From Flavobacteriales bacterium (GTDB lineage: Bacteria; Bacteroidota; Bacteroidia; Flavobacteriales_D; Crocinitomicaceae), in contig CANFRV010000018.1 of NCBI GenBank assembly GCA_947449575.1, positions 19,605 through 83,604 of the forward strand: a stretch of DNA of 64,000 bases, given 5' to 3'. Below are positions 33,009 to 42,334 of this stretch, in pieces. The notes below the pieces were generated by a model, which worked only from the letters and a program-made list of their open reading frames with translations, was not told the DNA's origin and searched no databases. Within the stretch, counting starts at the first letter, position 1. Every line of letters starts with the position of its first letter. The position numbers and the translations under genes are program-made.

Positions 33009-34880
33009 ATGAAAATTTTTTACATCGCTATATTCTTTTTTTTCCTTTCTATTCGAGCGAATTCTCAAAATTACTCCTATTATTTTGGTAATATTCACGC
33101 GCATTCTTCCTTTTCAGATGGAAATAAAGACAGCTTAACATCTTTACTAACAACTCCTTTTCAAGATTTTCAATTTGCTAAAAATTCAGAACATATTGAT
33201 TTTTACGGAATTTCAGAACACAACCATGCGGGAGCTGGAATGGACAATGTGCAACATTTTCATGAGGGGATTTCTGATGCGCATTTAGCAAGCGTTAACA
33301 ATTCATTTATTGCCTTATACGGTGTAGAATGGGGTGTCATTTCTGGCGGAGGTCATGTTATTATTTATGGCTATGATTCCCTTTTGGGCTGGGACGCTGG
33401 AGGTTACGATGTTTTTGTGGCGCAAAATGATTATACTAATTTATGGAAGAAGGTCAACAAGCAAAAAGATGCTTTTGCGTATTTGGCACACCCTCAAACC
33501 ACAGATTACAATAATTTATTCACAACTACCCTCAACTTAAGCGCAGATAGTGCTATTATTGGAATGGCAGCCAGAAGTGGACCTGCATTTTCTGTAGACA
33601 CGACGTATACAGATCCTTCGACAGGAAATTTTGTAACACGCTATAATGATGCGCTAAAACAAGGCTATCATCTGGGCGTTGGGCTCGATCATGACACGCA
33701 TTATTCTGTCTTTGGGCGTTCTTCTGCTGGTAGACTTGTGCTTATGGCTCCTTCTTTGACACAAAGTGAAATATACAAAGCGTTAAGAAAAATGAGGTTT
33801 TATAGCTCGGATGACTGGAACACACAAGTTAATTTTAAAGTCAATAATCAAATTATGGGCAGTGACATTGTGCAAACTGGCAATCCTGTGCTTTCAGTAA
33901 ATATTAGTGATGCGGACCTAACAGACGCCACCTCAACAATTGCAATTTATTACGGTGTTTCTGCCAGTGGTGTCGCTCCAACAGTTTTAACCACAGTAAG
34001 TAATTCTAGCGTATTGAATTATACGCACACAATTGCCAATAATACTTCCTATTATTATTATGCAAAAATAACACAAACAGATGGAGATATTATTTGGACT
34101 TCCCCCATCTGGTATAAGAAAAATACGGCTTCTACGGTGATAGCTCCAAGCCCTAATTTTTCGTTGCCTGCATCATTGTGTGTTGGTGATACCTTACATT
34201 TAGCTGACCTTTCAACCAATTCGCCTACTGCATGGGATTGGACAATTAGCGGTGCTGGTAATTTTACCTCATCTGACCAAAACGCTCCATTTGTCATTAA
34301 TAATTATGGGCTTTTCACTGTTTTATTAACCGCTACCAATGCAGCAGGAAGCGCTTCTTATTCATCTACTTTTAGCGTTAATGCTCCGCCAAATGTTTCT
34401 ATCACCGCTTTGGATACTGTACTTTGTCCTGGAGAATCTATTAATTTAGCGGGTAGTGGTGCAACATCGTATTCTTGGCTGCCGACAACTGGTTTGAGCT
34501 CTAGCACTCTTTCCAACGTGACTGCAAGCCCTGTTGTAACCACAACGTATGTATTAACGGGTGCTTCTAACGGTTGCACAGCAAAAGATTCTATTCAGAT
34601 TGTGGTTTCCTGTCTTGGAATAAATGCTCTTTCAAACGATTTAATAAAAATTTACCCAAACCCTACAAATAGCCTTATTACTATTGATTTAGGCGCATTA
34701 GGTTCTGAAAATTTTATAGAAATAGTGGATGAAAAAGGTGCTTTAATTTTTTCTAAATTAACACATGATAAAAGTCAAAATGTTGATTTATCTAAATTTG
34801 AGAATGGAATGTATACCATTTCAATTACTACCAACAGGCAACAAAAAATCAGTAAAAAAATTACTTTAAGCAAAAAATAG
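33009..34880 (+). CDS. Secreted PHP-domain protein with type IX secretion sorting domain
   Basis: A 623-residue exported protein. Signal peptide: IFYIAIFFFFLSIRANSQ. The PHP metal-dependent phosphoesterase domain covers about 25-280, with the metal ligands in NIHAHSSFSDGN, ISEHNH, LAHPQ and GLDHDTHYS. A linker with fibronectin-like strands follows, then a PKD domain (TAWDWTISGAGNF, FTVLLTATNAAGS) and a further Ig-like domain (YSWLPTTGLSS). The C-terminal type A sorting domain reads IYPNPTNSLITID and ends in ISKKITLSKK. PHP domains are normally cytosolic, so a secreted, surface-directed one is unusual; the substrate may be an extracellular phosphate ester or DNA. It is a single gene. Confidence 0.85.
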   Translation: MKIFYIAIFFFFLSIRANSQNYSYYFGNIHAHSSFSDGNKDSLTSLLTTPFQDFQFAKNSEHIDFYGISEHNHAGAGMDNVQHFHEGISDAHLASVNNSFIALYGVEWGVISGGGHVIIYGYDSLLGWDAGGYDVFVAQNDYTNLWKKVNKQKDAFAYLAHPQTTDYNNLFTTTLNLSADSAIIGMAARSGPAFSVDTTYTDPSTGNFVTRYNDALKQGYHLGVGLDHDTHYSVFGRSSAGRLVLMAPSLTQSEIYKALRKMRFYSSDDWNTQVNFKVNNQIMGSDIVQTGNPVLSVNISDADLTDATSTIAIYYGVSASGVAPTVLTTVSNSSVLNYTHTIANNTSYYYYAKITQTDGDIIWTSPIWYKKNTASTVIAPSPNFSLPASLCVGDTLHLADLSTNSPTAWDWTISGAGNFTSSDQNAPFVINNYGLFTVLLTATNAAGSASYSSTFSVNAPPNVSITALDTVLCPGESINLAGSGATSYSWLPTTGLSSSTLSNVTASPVVTTTYVLTGASNGCTAKDSIQIVVSCLGINALSNDLIKIYPNPTNSLITIDLGALGSENFIEIVDEKGALIFSKLTHDKSQNVDLSKFENGMYTISITTNRQQKISKKITLSKK

Positions 34881-34991
34881 TTTCTACAAATCCTGCTTGT
34901 GAATGAGTTTTCTCAAGGAGGTTTTTATGATTTTTAGGGGAAAGATGATACTTTTTCCTACCTTTGATTGGCAATTTACATGCAATAAAGA

Positions 34992-36416
34992 ATGGTTTTT
35001 AGTAGTATAATTTTCCTGTTGTATTTTCTTCCCCTTTTTTTAATCACCTACTATTTGGTTGGTAAAAAATACAAAAACCTAGTTATACTGTGCTTCAGCG
35101 TGTTTTTTTATAGTTGGGGAGCTCCTAAATTTATATTTGTAATTATCGCCACCACGTTTCTTGATTTTCATATTGTCAAGTGGATTTCTAAAAGTGAAGT
35201 GGAATCTAAAAGGAAATGGCTGCTCTTTTTTTCCGTTGCAGTAAACCTGGGATTATTGTTCTATTTCAAATATTCCAACTTTTTTGTCGATAATATCAAT
35301 GCTGCTTTATCTGTTGCTGGGTTTCAAAAAATAGAATGGCTAAAATTGGTCTTGCCTATCGGTATTTCATTTTACACGTTTGAAACGATCACCTATGTGA
35401 TGGATGTGTATAGAAAGGTTCACAAGCCTTTATTGAATTTTTGGGATTACCTTTTATATATTATTTTGTTTCCTAAATTGATTGCTGGCCCAATTGTGAG
35501 GTACCATGATTTGGCGGATCAAATAACGGATAGGTCAAAAAATGATACTACTGATAATCGCTTAATTGGTTTTTATAGGTTCGTGTTTGGACTCTCTAAA
35601 AAGGTCTTGATTGCCAATCAAATGGGTTTAATTGCAGATCATGTTTTTTCGGTGAATAGCCATGATTTAAGCACAATAACTGCTTGGATAGGAATTTTAG
35701 CATATACTTTTCAAATTTATTTTGATTTCTCGGGGTACTCTGATATGGCGATAGGATTAGCCAAAATGATTGGATTTAAATTTCCCGAAAATTTTGAAAA
35801 TCCATACACATCAAAAAGTGTTACGGAATTCTGGAGAAGATGGCATATTTCTTTAGGAAATTGGATGCGCAATTATTTATATATTCCCTTAGGGGGCAAC
35901 AAAGTAAATAGCAGAAAGCGGCTGTTTTTCAATTTATGGATCGTTTTTTTATTATCCGGACTATGGCATGGAGCCTCCTGGAATTTTGTCATCTGGGGTG
36001 CGTATCACGGTTTTTTTCTAGTGATCGAAAGAGGTTTCTTTCAAAAATTTCTCACTAAAATAGGCGGCGTTGCAAGTACTATCCTTACTTTTTTCTTTAT
36101 TACCATTGGTTGGGTGTTTTTTAGAGTTGAAAAAGTGGAAGATGCTTTCAGTTATATCAAAAAATTATTCCTTTTTGATTCTTGGAAATTTGAATCGTTT
36201 GACAGAGAGTTTTACATTTTCTTTTGTTTGGCCATTTTCTTTTCGTTCTTCACGTGTTTTTCTCGCGGACAAAGAATTCAAAATAAATTCTATTTTACTC
36301 AGTATTCCAATCGCTTTCATTTGCTCGTATCTGTGATTTCAATCTTGCTTTTTGCTATTTCTGTGGGAAGTATAACTGCTTTTGGATTTAATCCGTTCAT
36401 TTATTTTAGATTTTAG
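34992..36416 (+). CDS. MBOAT O-acyltransferase (AlgI-like)
   Basis: A 474-residue polytopic membrane protein (about ten segments) of the membrane-bound O-acyltransferase family, close to alginate O-acetyltransferase AlgI. The signature is SVTEFWRRWHISLGNWMRNY followed by the catalytic His in SGLWHGASWNFVIWGAYHG. It carries acetyl groups across the membrane for transfer to an exported polysaccharide. Three bases separate it from the SGNH-type partner downstream, an arrangement like algI-algJ. The polysaccharide is not alginate by any evidence here. Confidence 0.92.
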   Translation: MVFSSIIFLLYFLPLFLITYYLVGKKYKNLVILCFSVFFYSWGAPKFIFVIIATTFLDFHIVKWISKSEVESKRKWLLFFSVAVNLGLLFYFKYSNFFVDNINAALSVAGFQKIEWLKLVLPIGISFYTFETITYVMDVYRKVHKPLLNFWDYLLYIILFPKLIAGPIVRYHDLADQITDRSKNDTTDNRLIGFYRFVFGLSKKVLIANQMGLIADHVFSVNSHDLSTITAWIGILAYTFQIYFDFSGYSDMAIGLAKMIGFKFPENFENPYTSKSVTEFWRRWHISLGNWMRNYLYIPLGGNKVNSRKRLFFNLWIVFLLSGLWHGASWNFVIWGAYHGFFLVIERGFFQKFLTKIGGVASTILTFFFITIGWVFFRVEKVEDAFSYIKKLFLFDSWKFESFDREFYIFFCLAIFFSFFTCFSRGQRIQNKFYFTQYSNRFHLLVSVISILLFAISVGSITAFGFNPFIYFRF

Positions 36417-36419
36417 CCG

Positions 36420-37553
36420 ATGAGAAGAAAATTTAAAATATCGTTCAAAGAAATTCTGCTCATTTTCATTCTATTGATCTTAATTTTTCCTGCTTTTCAG
36501 CAAGTTACAGGCTTGATTCGGGTGAAATGGTTAAAAGGAAGCATCGAAGCTGTGGCAACAAAACCTTTCACAGTTAAAAACTGGTTATCTGGTGAATACC
36601 AAGAACAAAATGAAAAATATCAAAATGATAATTTTGGATTTAGAAATGCGTTCATTCGATTAAACAATGAAATTTCATTCGATTTTTTCAAAAAAGCACG
36701 CGCAAATGGCGTTATTATTGGGAAAGAAAATTATTTATTTGAAGAAAATTATATCAAAGCGTATTATGGAACCGACTTCATTGGAAAAGATAGTATAGAA
36801 CATCGGATGAAGCGATTAAAGTTTGTTCAGGATACGTTGAGCAAATTAAACAAAGATCTCGTCTTAATTTTTGCTGCGGGAAAAGGAACATATTATTCAG
36901 AATTCTTCCCCGATGAATTTGTCACAAAGAAAGGAATTACCAACTACGAGTATCATTTGAAATGGGCAAAAAGTCTACATATAAATTACATCGATTTTAA
37001 TAGTTACTTCCTAAAAAATAAAAAAACGACCAAATATCCGCTCTACCCTCAGTATGGAATTCATTGGAGTAAATATGGCATGTGCCTAGCGGCTGATTCA
37101 ATTATTCATTTTATTGAAAAGAAACGCAGTATTGACATGAATGCTATTTATTGGGATCAGGTGGACATGGAAAACCCAAAAGAGGAAGATTATGATATTG
37201 CCGATGGTATGAATTTAATTTTCAAATTGGGAAGTTTTAAAATGGGCTATCCTCAATTAAAATTTGAAAATAGCCCACAAAAGATAAAGCCAAATCTTCT
37301 GGTTATTTCTGATAGTTATTATTGGGGGATGTATAATTTTGGACTTTCACAGGTTTTTGATAAAAGTCATTTTTGGTATTACAACAAAGAAATTTATCCT
37401 GAAACCTTCTCAAAACCATTAGCGCCGCTAGATGTAGATTTAAAAAAAGAGATAAATGACCATGATGTAATCCTGTTAATGTCAACCCAGGCGACTTTGC
37501 CAGATTTGGGTTGGGGATTCATCGAAAGAATGTATCAGTTGTATAAGAAATAA
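36420..37553 (+). CDS. AlgJ/AlgX-like SGNH-hydrolase acetyltransferase
   Basis: A 377-residue protein with an N-terminal membrane anchor (EILLIFILLILIFPAFQQV) and a periplasmic SGNH-hydrolase-like domain of the AlgJ/AlgX type. Visible landmarks are GKENYLFEENYI, the HWSKYG motif with the catalytic His, and VISDSYYWG, where the nucleophilic Ser would sit. It probably moves the acetyl group supplied by the MBOAT partner onto a polysaccharide. It follows that gene by 3 bases. The convergent gene at 37575 begins 21 bases later. Confidence 0.8.
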   Translation: MRRKFKISFKEILLIFILLILIFPAFQQVTGLIRVKWLKGSIEAVATKPFTVKNWLSGEYQEQNEKYQNDNFGFRNAFIRLNNEISFDFFKKARANGVIIGKENYLFEENYIKAYYGTDFIGKDSIEHRMKRLKFVQDTLSKLNKDLVLIFAAGKGTYYSEFFPDEFVTKKGITNYEYHLKWAKSLHINYIDFNSYFLKNKKTTKYPLYPQYGIHWSKYGMCLAADSIIHFIEKKRSIDMNAIYWDQVDMENPKEEDYDIADGMNLIFKLGSFKMGYPQLKFENSPQKIKPNLLVISDSYYWGMYNFGLSQVFDKSHFWYYNKEIYPETFSKPLAPLDVDLKKEINDHDVILLMSTQATLPDLGWGFIERMYQLYKK

Positions 37554-37574
37554 AAGTTTCTTGTTTGTGTTTGA

Positions 37575-38183
37575 TTATTCCTTAATACATCTTACAGGCA
37601 TCCCTGAAGCGCTTGGTTCTTGATAATAAGAAAAAGTAGTGCCTCCTAAAAATTGGGAATCGGAAGAATAGTAAAATGCATTTGTTGTAAAATCTTCTGA
37701 GGGGCACCAAATAACAGAAACACCTGTAAACATGCCATATAAATTTACTCTACTTTCTGGTATTAAATTAAGTCCCGAACTATTTTTACCATCCGCATAG
37801 TACTTTTCACTCACAATTGCTTGCACAAAAGAGGTGGTATCTTCATAACTTTTTTGAAGTGATTCCAAGTCCTTTTTTGAATTAATTCTCCAACCCTTTG
37901 GCGCTAAATTTCTAGCATCATTGATTGCGAACGTATTATAAAATAGGCCATAAGCAGCTTCTGTGCTAGGGTCGAAATTATAATAACACCAAGCAGGCCT
38001 TTGCTCTGCAGATGCCAAGGTCCACGCTTCTTGGTTTTTTGCAAAAAGGATCTTTTCAGAATTACTAAAAACGCGCGTATTTAAATTTTCTGTTTGCCAA
38101 ATTATTTGAGCCGTTTGCACATCTTGAGCAGAAACTGCCATAAAACAGAATGTGGTAAGTATTAGAAAAAATGTTTTTTTCAT
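37575..38183 (-). CDS. FISUMP-domain secreted protein
   Basis: A 202-residue exported protein; the start at 38183 is chosen for the signal peptide KKTFFLILTTFCFMAVSA. An ATG at 38264 in the same frame would add 27 residues and overlap the neighbour. The FISUMP features are IIWQTENLNTRVFSN, RPAWCYYNF, GLFYNTFAINDARNLAP, GWRINSKKDLES and the end MPVRCIKE. It follows the 177-residue membrane-anchored protein by 7 bases, so the two are one operon. It resembles the element B copy at 14144-14767 in layout. Confidence 0.85.
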   Translation of the reverse strand: MKKTFFLILTTFCFMAVSAQDVQTAQIIWQTENLNTRVFSNSEKILFAKNQEAWTLASAEQRPAWCYYNFDPSTEAAYGLFYNTFAINDARNLAPKGWRINSKKDLESLQKSYEDTTSFVQAIVSEKYYADGKNSSGLNLIPESRVNLYGMFTGVSVIWCPSEDFTTNAFYYSSDSQFLGGTTFSYYQEPSASGMPVRCIKE

Positions 38184-38190
38184 CTGTTTT

Positions 38191-38724
38191 CTATTTTTTA
38201 AATTTAATCTCATAACTTCCAGTAGGTAATTGCTTAACTTCAACAGTTTTAAGATATCTGTCAAGTTCCTTTATTCCAACATCTTTTCCTAAAATATCCC
38301 TCATCATCTTTTGAGCGTATTCTAAATCTCCTTCCGACCTCTCTAACGCAATTGAATACATTTCATCAAGATATTTCTTAATTTCAGGGTCTCTAATAAA
38401 TTTATCATACGTTTTAACAACTTCTTTAGCGTACTCCGCGTCTGCATCTGATCTTTCAGAAATGCCCTTAGAAATGACGCTATCTTTTTGTTCTTTTAAT
38501 TTGCTTGTAAGGCTATCCACATATATTTTTTGAGAAGCTTTATTATCATTCTCTAGTGAATCAATCAATGTATACATTTGTTCTTTTTGTTTATTGCTCA
38601 TTCTACCTTGTCCGCCATAACGTGGCTTGCTTAACCAAAAGAAAAAGAGTCTTGCTACTACAAGAATTGCTATTATTGCAATTAGCACTGTTTTGTTATT
38701 AAAACCTTTCTGGATTTTTTTCAT
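38191..38724 (-). CDS. Hypothetical single-pass membrane protein with helical tail
   Basis: Not recognised. The 177-residue protein has one membrane segment (VLIAIIAILVVARLFFFWL, residues 14-32) and a long charged helical part with coiled-coil character (LIDSLENDNKASQKIY, SVISKGISERSDAD). It ends in a short beta hairpin (TVEVKQLPTGSYEIKF). It is the first gene of a two-gene operon with a FISUMP protein. A periplasmic assembly partner is a possible role, without direct support. Confidence 0.65.
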   Translation of the reverse strand: MKKIQKGFNNKTVLIAIIAILVVARLFFFWLSKPRYGGQGRMSNKQKEQMYTLIDSLENDNKASQKIYVDSLTSKLKEQKDSVISKGISERSDADAEYAKEVVKTYDKFIRDPEIKKYLDEMYSIALERSEGDLEYAQKMMRDILGKDVGIKELDRYLKTVEVKQLPTGSYEIKFKK

Positions 38725-38932
38725 CGTACTTTAATTTAGTTATCTGTTTTCCTATTCTTATTTCTCTTCTGCTTTAAAGTTTTTAGCCCATCAAAGCTAA
38801 AAGTTGCTTTTGTTATTTGAACCTATATTTTTAACTCGTTACTAATACGGTTTATTAAATTGAGTTATCATCGCTATTGAAAAATTAACCCTTCCTAAGA
38901 TAGTCCATTTGCGGAATTTTTAATTTTTTTAT

Positions 38933-39562
38933 TCATCTGCAAGAATCACTATAAGTGTCCATATATTCAAAAATGTATTTTTGAGCTTCTGGTTTCACGT
39001 CTAGAATTATACTTGGATTTGTTTTAAAAAACGAAAATATTTTATCCGCATAACAGCTTTCCCCTAATAAAGTTAAACCTTGTGCTTTAATTAAATTATA
39101 AATCATATTGACGGCGAAACTGTTTGGTTTTTTCTTTCTAGCTTCTTCTGCTATTTCACAAGCATATACCACGTCAAAATAATTATCGAACGCTCTAAGA
39201 TAGGCATAGCAAATTTGCTCATTTGATGTGGCTAATAATTTAAAAGCAACTAAATCATCTCCTAGTTCTGTTTTATATTTTTTGTTTTTCATGACAAACA
39301 TTAGAAATGATTGACTATTTGAAATTCCTGTATGATCCCAGCTTTTCGCATTTATTAAAGCTAATTTCACATCCAATGGATTTAAATTATTATATAGATA
39401 TTCTAGTTCCTCACCTGAAAGTGAACCTTTAGCATTTGAAGCCTTCTGCACAATAGGAATATCCATATATGCTTTATAAAATACCGTTGACGTAAGCGGA
39501 GAATCAGCAAAAACTGAATTTATTGCTAATGAGAAAATGAATAGTGTGATAATTGTTTTCAT
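38933..39562 (-). CDS. Hypothetical secreted protein
   Basis: Not recognised. Signal peptide IITLFIFSLAINSVFAD is followed by about 190 residues rich in helices; SGEELEYLYNNLNPLDVKLA and RAFDNYFDVVYACEI suggest a TPR-like or all-alpha fold. The last residue before the stop follows two Cys-containing stretches (ESCYADK, DSCR). It lies 69 bases downstream of the small lipoprotein at 39631, on the same strand. Probably periplasmic. Confidence 0.65.
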   Translation of the reverse strand: MKTIITLFIFSLAINSVFADSPLTSTVFYKAYMDIPIVQKASNAKGSLSGEELEYLYNNLNPLDVKLALINAKSWDHTGISNSQSFLMFVMKNKKYKTELGDDLVAFKLLATSNEQICYAYLRAFDNYFDVVYACEIAEEARKKKPNSFAVNMIYNLIKAQGLTLLGESCYADKIFSFFKTNPSIILDVKPEAQKYIFEYMDTYSDSCR

Positions 39563-39630
39563 ATCCTTGATTAATAAAAAATAGTTAAATATAGTTTAAA
39601 ATCCTATAAGGGTAGCACTCAATAACAGTA

Positions 39631-39873
39631 TTATTGAGTAGTGTCTGCTTGTACCTCAATTGTCGTGTTCCATAATTCGCGACGTTGTTTCCTTGATAAT
39701 TTATCGTGCATCGATTTGTTTGCCACTCTGTTTGAATGCCTAAATGAACTGTTTATTCTTCTATCAAACTGCTTTTCTGTGACCATTTTTCCATTCGCTA
39801 AAGGAATTGTTTTCTCAGCGCAACTAGAAACGATAAGTAATAAAATTATAAAATTTAGCAGATTTTTTTTCAT
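39631..39873 (-). CDS. Small lipoprotein, tandem copy 1
   Basis: An 80-residue lipoprotein with signal peptide NFIILLLIVSSC. The mature part is basic and contains KTIPLANGKMVTEKQFDRRI and a C-terminal TIEVQADTTQ. It is nearly identical in its first 35 residues to the gene at 39904, so the pair is a recent tandem duplication. The stop codon lies inside a 9-base inverted repeat (ACTCAATAA, TTATTGAGT). Function unknown. Confidence 0.7.
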   Translation of the reverse strand: MKKNLLNFIILLLIVSSCAEKTIPLANGKMVTEKQFDRRINSSFRHSNRVANKSMHDKLSRKQRRELWNTTIEVQADTTQ

Positions 39874-39903
39874 GTTTAACTCTCTTAAATTGAATAAATA
39901 AAA

Positions 39904-40149
39904 TTATTGAATTGTGTCTACTGTTACTTCGCTTCCTTTTGAATTCAAGAATTCTCGTATTTGTTTTCTTGACATACTTCCTCGGACAGCTTTGTTTGCC
40001 ACTCTGTTTGCATGCCTAAATGCTTGGTTTGATTTTCTGTTAAGATAGTTTTCAGTGACCATTTTTCCATTCGCTAAAGGAATCGTTTTCTCAGCGCAAC
40101 TGGAAACGATAAGTAATAAAATTACAAAATTGAGCACCTTTTTTTTCAT
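39904..40149 (-). CDS. Small lipoprotein, tandem copy 2
   Basis: An 81-residue lipoprotein with signal NFVILLLIVSSC, differing from copy 1 mainly in the second half (SMSRKQIREFLNSKGSEV). The basic mature part shares KTIPLANGKMVTEN. The gap to copy 1 is 30 bases, so the two are probably one transcript. The conserved part is the signal and the first 20 mature residues. Function unknown. Confidence 0.7.
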   Translation of the reverse strand: MKKKVLNFVILLLIVSSCAEKTIPLANGKMVTENYLNRKSNQAFRHANRVANKAVRGSMSRKQIREFLNSKGSEVTVDTIQ

Positions 40150-40204
40150 CCTAGATCTATGTATTACTGTAGTTTTAATAAAATGACTAAGGTCCTGTTA
40201 TAAA

Positions 40205-40447
40205 TTAAAAAACTTTAATATTAATAATTTTTTTATCACTATAGTCGTCAAAACAGTAAATAAGTACATATTTATTTAACTTCGATTTTCCGGTAAGATG
40301 TGGGATACTATCAAAAGTAACTTCGCCTGTTTTTTTATCTAACATATACACATAGGATGTGAATTGGTATTCATTATGTAATTTCTTATTAAATTTAAAG
40401 TCTTCGAAAAAGCAAACTGAATCCAACTCTTTTAGCTCAATAGAATA
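40205..40447 (-). pseudogene. Truncated gene fragment, hypothetical
   Basis: A frame of 80 codons without an ATG; TTG at 40426 is the only start candidate. It encodes EFTSYVYM-like strand patterns (QFTSYVYMLDKKTGEV, KYVLIYCFDDYSDKK). The missing start suggests the 3' remnant of a longer gene whose 5' part was lost. No family is recognised. Confidence 0.35.
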
Positions 40448-40575
40448 CTAGTAGCGATAATTCTATACGATGAGAATGCTGTATAAAGTCGTGTCTGTCC
40501 AAAACAGCATCTGCATTTTCCTTTTCTCATAGTGATCTCTTTTAAAAAAAAACGGTAATTTTGTGTTATTTACAT

Positions 40576-41490
40576 ATGGAAAGTGAAACGATCATCGAAG
40601 TTGAAAATTTGGCTAAACGCTTTGGCACGTTTGAAGCGGTGAAGGACGTTTCTTTCAGTGTGAATAGGGGAGATGTGTTTGGATTTCTTGGTCCGAATGG
40701 CGCTGGAAAAAGTACAACAATTCGTTGTCTTTTATCCTTAATCACGCCAGATGTTGGATCGATCAAATTGTTTGGCAAGTCATTCAAAACGGATCGGTCA
40801 GCAATTTTATCAAATATTGGCAGCATTATTGAAAAACCTGATTTTTATAAATACTTATCTGCACAGAAAAACCTTGAAATCTTTGCACGTGTTTCGGGAG
40901 CGAATGTTTCCAAAAAGGAAATTCAAGAAATGCTTGAATTTGTTGGTTTGGGCGATCGTGGCAAACACAAGTTGGGTGGTTTCTCTCATGGAATGAAGCA
41001 ACGTTTAGGCATTGCGCAGACACTTTTACACAAACCTGATCTGATCATTTTAGACGAACCAACTACTGGTTTGGATCCGCAAGGAATCGTTGAAATTCGT
41101 AATTTAATTTTACGACTCAAAAATGAACAAAACAAAACAATCCTTTTGTCTTCGCATCAATTATCGGAAATAGAATTGATCGCCAACAGAATGGTGATTA
41201 TCAACCAAGGTCGTTCAATTGTGGAAGGCAGTGTCAGCGATTTGTTGAATACGCAAGAACTGCTCGTGCGCATCGAAGTGGACAATGCACGCGCTGCGGC
41301 CGAACTAGTGCAAAAGGCATATCCAGAAACGATTTTAAAAATCAATTCCGATATCGAATTAGAGCTTACGTTCGTCAAAGAGTTGGTTCCTGCACTCGCT
41401 CGTTTGCTGATCAGCAGCAACATGAATGTGCATGCCATCGAACCAACACGCAAACTAGAGGATTATTTCATGAAAATCATACAAGCATAA
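40576..41490 (+). CDS. ABC transporter ATP-binding protein (ABC-2 type exporter)
   Basis: A 304-residue ATPase. The start at 40576 is preferred to 40561 because homologues begin near this point. Walker A GPNGAGKST, Q-loop region, ABC signature FSHGMKQRLGIAQ, Walker B LIILDEPTTGLD and the switch His in LLSSHQLSE are all present. The last 90 residues form the accessory domain typical of multidrug/ABC-2 exporters (ARAAAELVQKAYPETI). The permease gene follows by one base. The substrate is not known. Confidence 0.92.
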   Translation: MESETIIEVENLAKRFGTFEAVKDVSFSVNRGDVFGFLGPNGAGKSTTIRCLLSLITPDVGSIKLFGKSFKTDRSAILSNIGSIIEKPDFYKYLSAQKNLEIFARVSGANVSKKEIQEMLEFVGLGDRGKHKLGGFSHGMKQRLGIAQTLLHKPDLIILDEPTTGLDPQGIVEIRNLILRLKNEQNKTILLSSHQLSEIELIANRMVIINQGRSIVEGSVSDLLNTQELLVRIEVDNARAAAELVQKAYPETILKINSDIELELTFVKELVPALARLLISSNMNVHAIEPTRKLEDYFMKIIQA

Positions 41491-41491
41491 A

Positions 41492-42334
41492 ATGTTACTA
41501 AAAAACACATACAACGAGTTTATTAAAATACTTGCGAAACCTCGAAGTTATTTAGGAATCGGCGCTTTGACCTTGCTTGTCGGAATCATCATTTTTGCAA
41601 TGAAAGCAGATGGACTGTCGATCATTTCATTTGTTACTTCTTCTTTCGAACAGACTTTGACGTTCAATGGAGCTGTTTTGAATGGAAACCTAATCGCCTA
41701 CATTATTTTACAAATGTTGATTGTACACATTCCTTTATTGGTCGCTTTGGTTACAGGCGATCTCATCTCCGGCGAAGCAGCAATGGGAACAATTCGCATG
41801 TTGGCGACAAAACCAATTTCGCGCACGAACATTGTTTTATCGAAATTCATTGCTGGTGCAATGTATACCTTGTTTTTGACATTATGGCTTGGATTTGTTG
41901 CTTTATTCATTTCACGACAAATTTTTGGAACGGGTGATTTAATTGTTCTCAACAGTGATGGTTTAGTCATCTTACAAGACGCCGATGTTTTGTGGCGTTT
42001 TGGACTTGGGTTCTGTGTTGCATTCTTATCTCTTTTAACCGTTTCAACACTCTCCATTGCTTTGTCTGCGTTTACAGAAAACTCAATAGGACCAATTGTC
42101 TCCACGATGGCCATCATTATTTTATTTACCATCATTGGCAGTCTGGATGTTACCGTATTCGACAATATTAAACCCTATCTTTTCACTACACATATGGCAT
42201 CCTGGCGCAGTTTCTTTCGAGATCCTATTCCTTTTTCTTCGATTATTCAATCGATTGTCATTCTCGTTGTTCACAACATCATACTCGTAGCAATTGCTGT
42301 ATATAAATTCAATAAAAAAGACATTACATCCTAA
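41492..42334 (+). CDS. ABC-2 type transporter permease
   Basis: A 280-residue inner-membrane protein with six hydrophobic segments (YLGIGALTLLVGIIIF, IILQMLIVHIPLLVALV, LFLTLWLGFVALFI, LGFCVAFLSLLTVSTL and others). LISGEAAMGTIRMLATKPISRTNI is the coupling-helix region of the ABC-2 family. It follows the ATPase and is followed, with no gap, by a LolA-like gene, so the three act together. The export function is inferred from the family. Confidence 0.88.
   Translation: MLLKNTYNEFIKILAKPRSYLGIGALTLLVGIIIFAMKADGLSIISFVTSSFEQTLTFNGAVLNGNLIAYIILQMLIVHIPLLVALVTGDLISGEAAMGTIRMLATKPISRTNIVLSKFIAGAMYTLFLTLWLGFVALFISRQIFGTGDLIVLNSDGLVILQDADVLWRFGLGFCVAFLSLLTVSTLSIALSAFTENSIGPIVSTMAIIILFTIIGSLDVTVFDNIKPYLFTTHMASWRSFFRDPIPFSSIIQSIVILVVHNIILVAIAVYKFNKKDITS

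Noticed and set aside
32819..33091. 90-codon plus-strand frame before the PHP gene
   Set aside because: It overlaps the signal peptide of the PHP gene in another frame and has no protein-like pattern.
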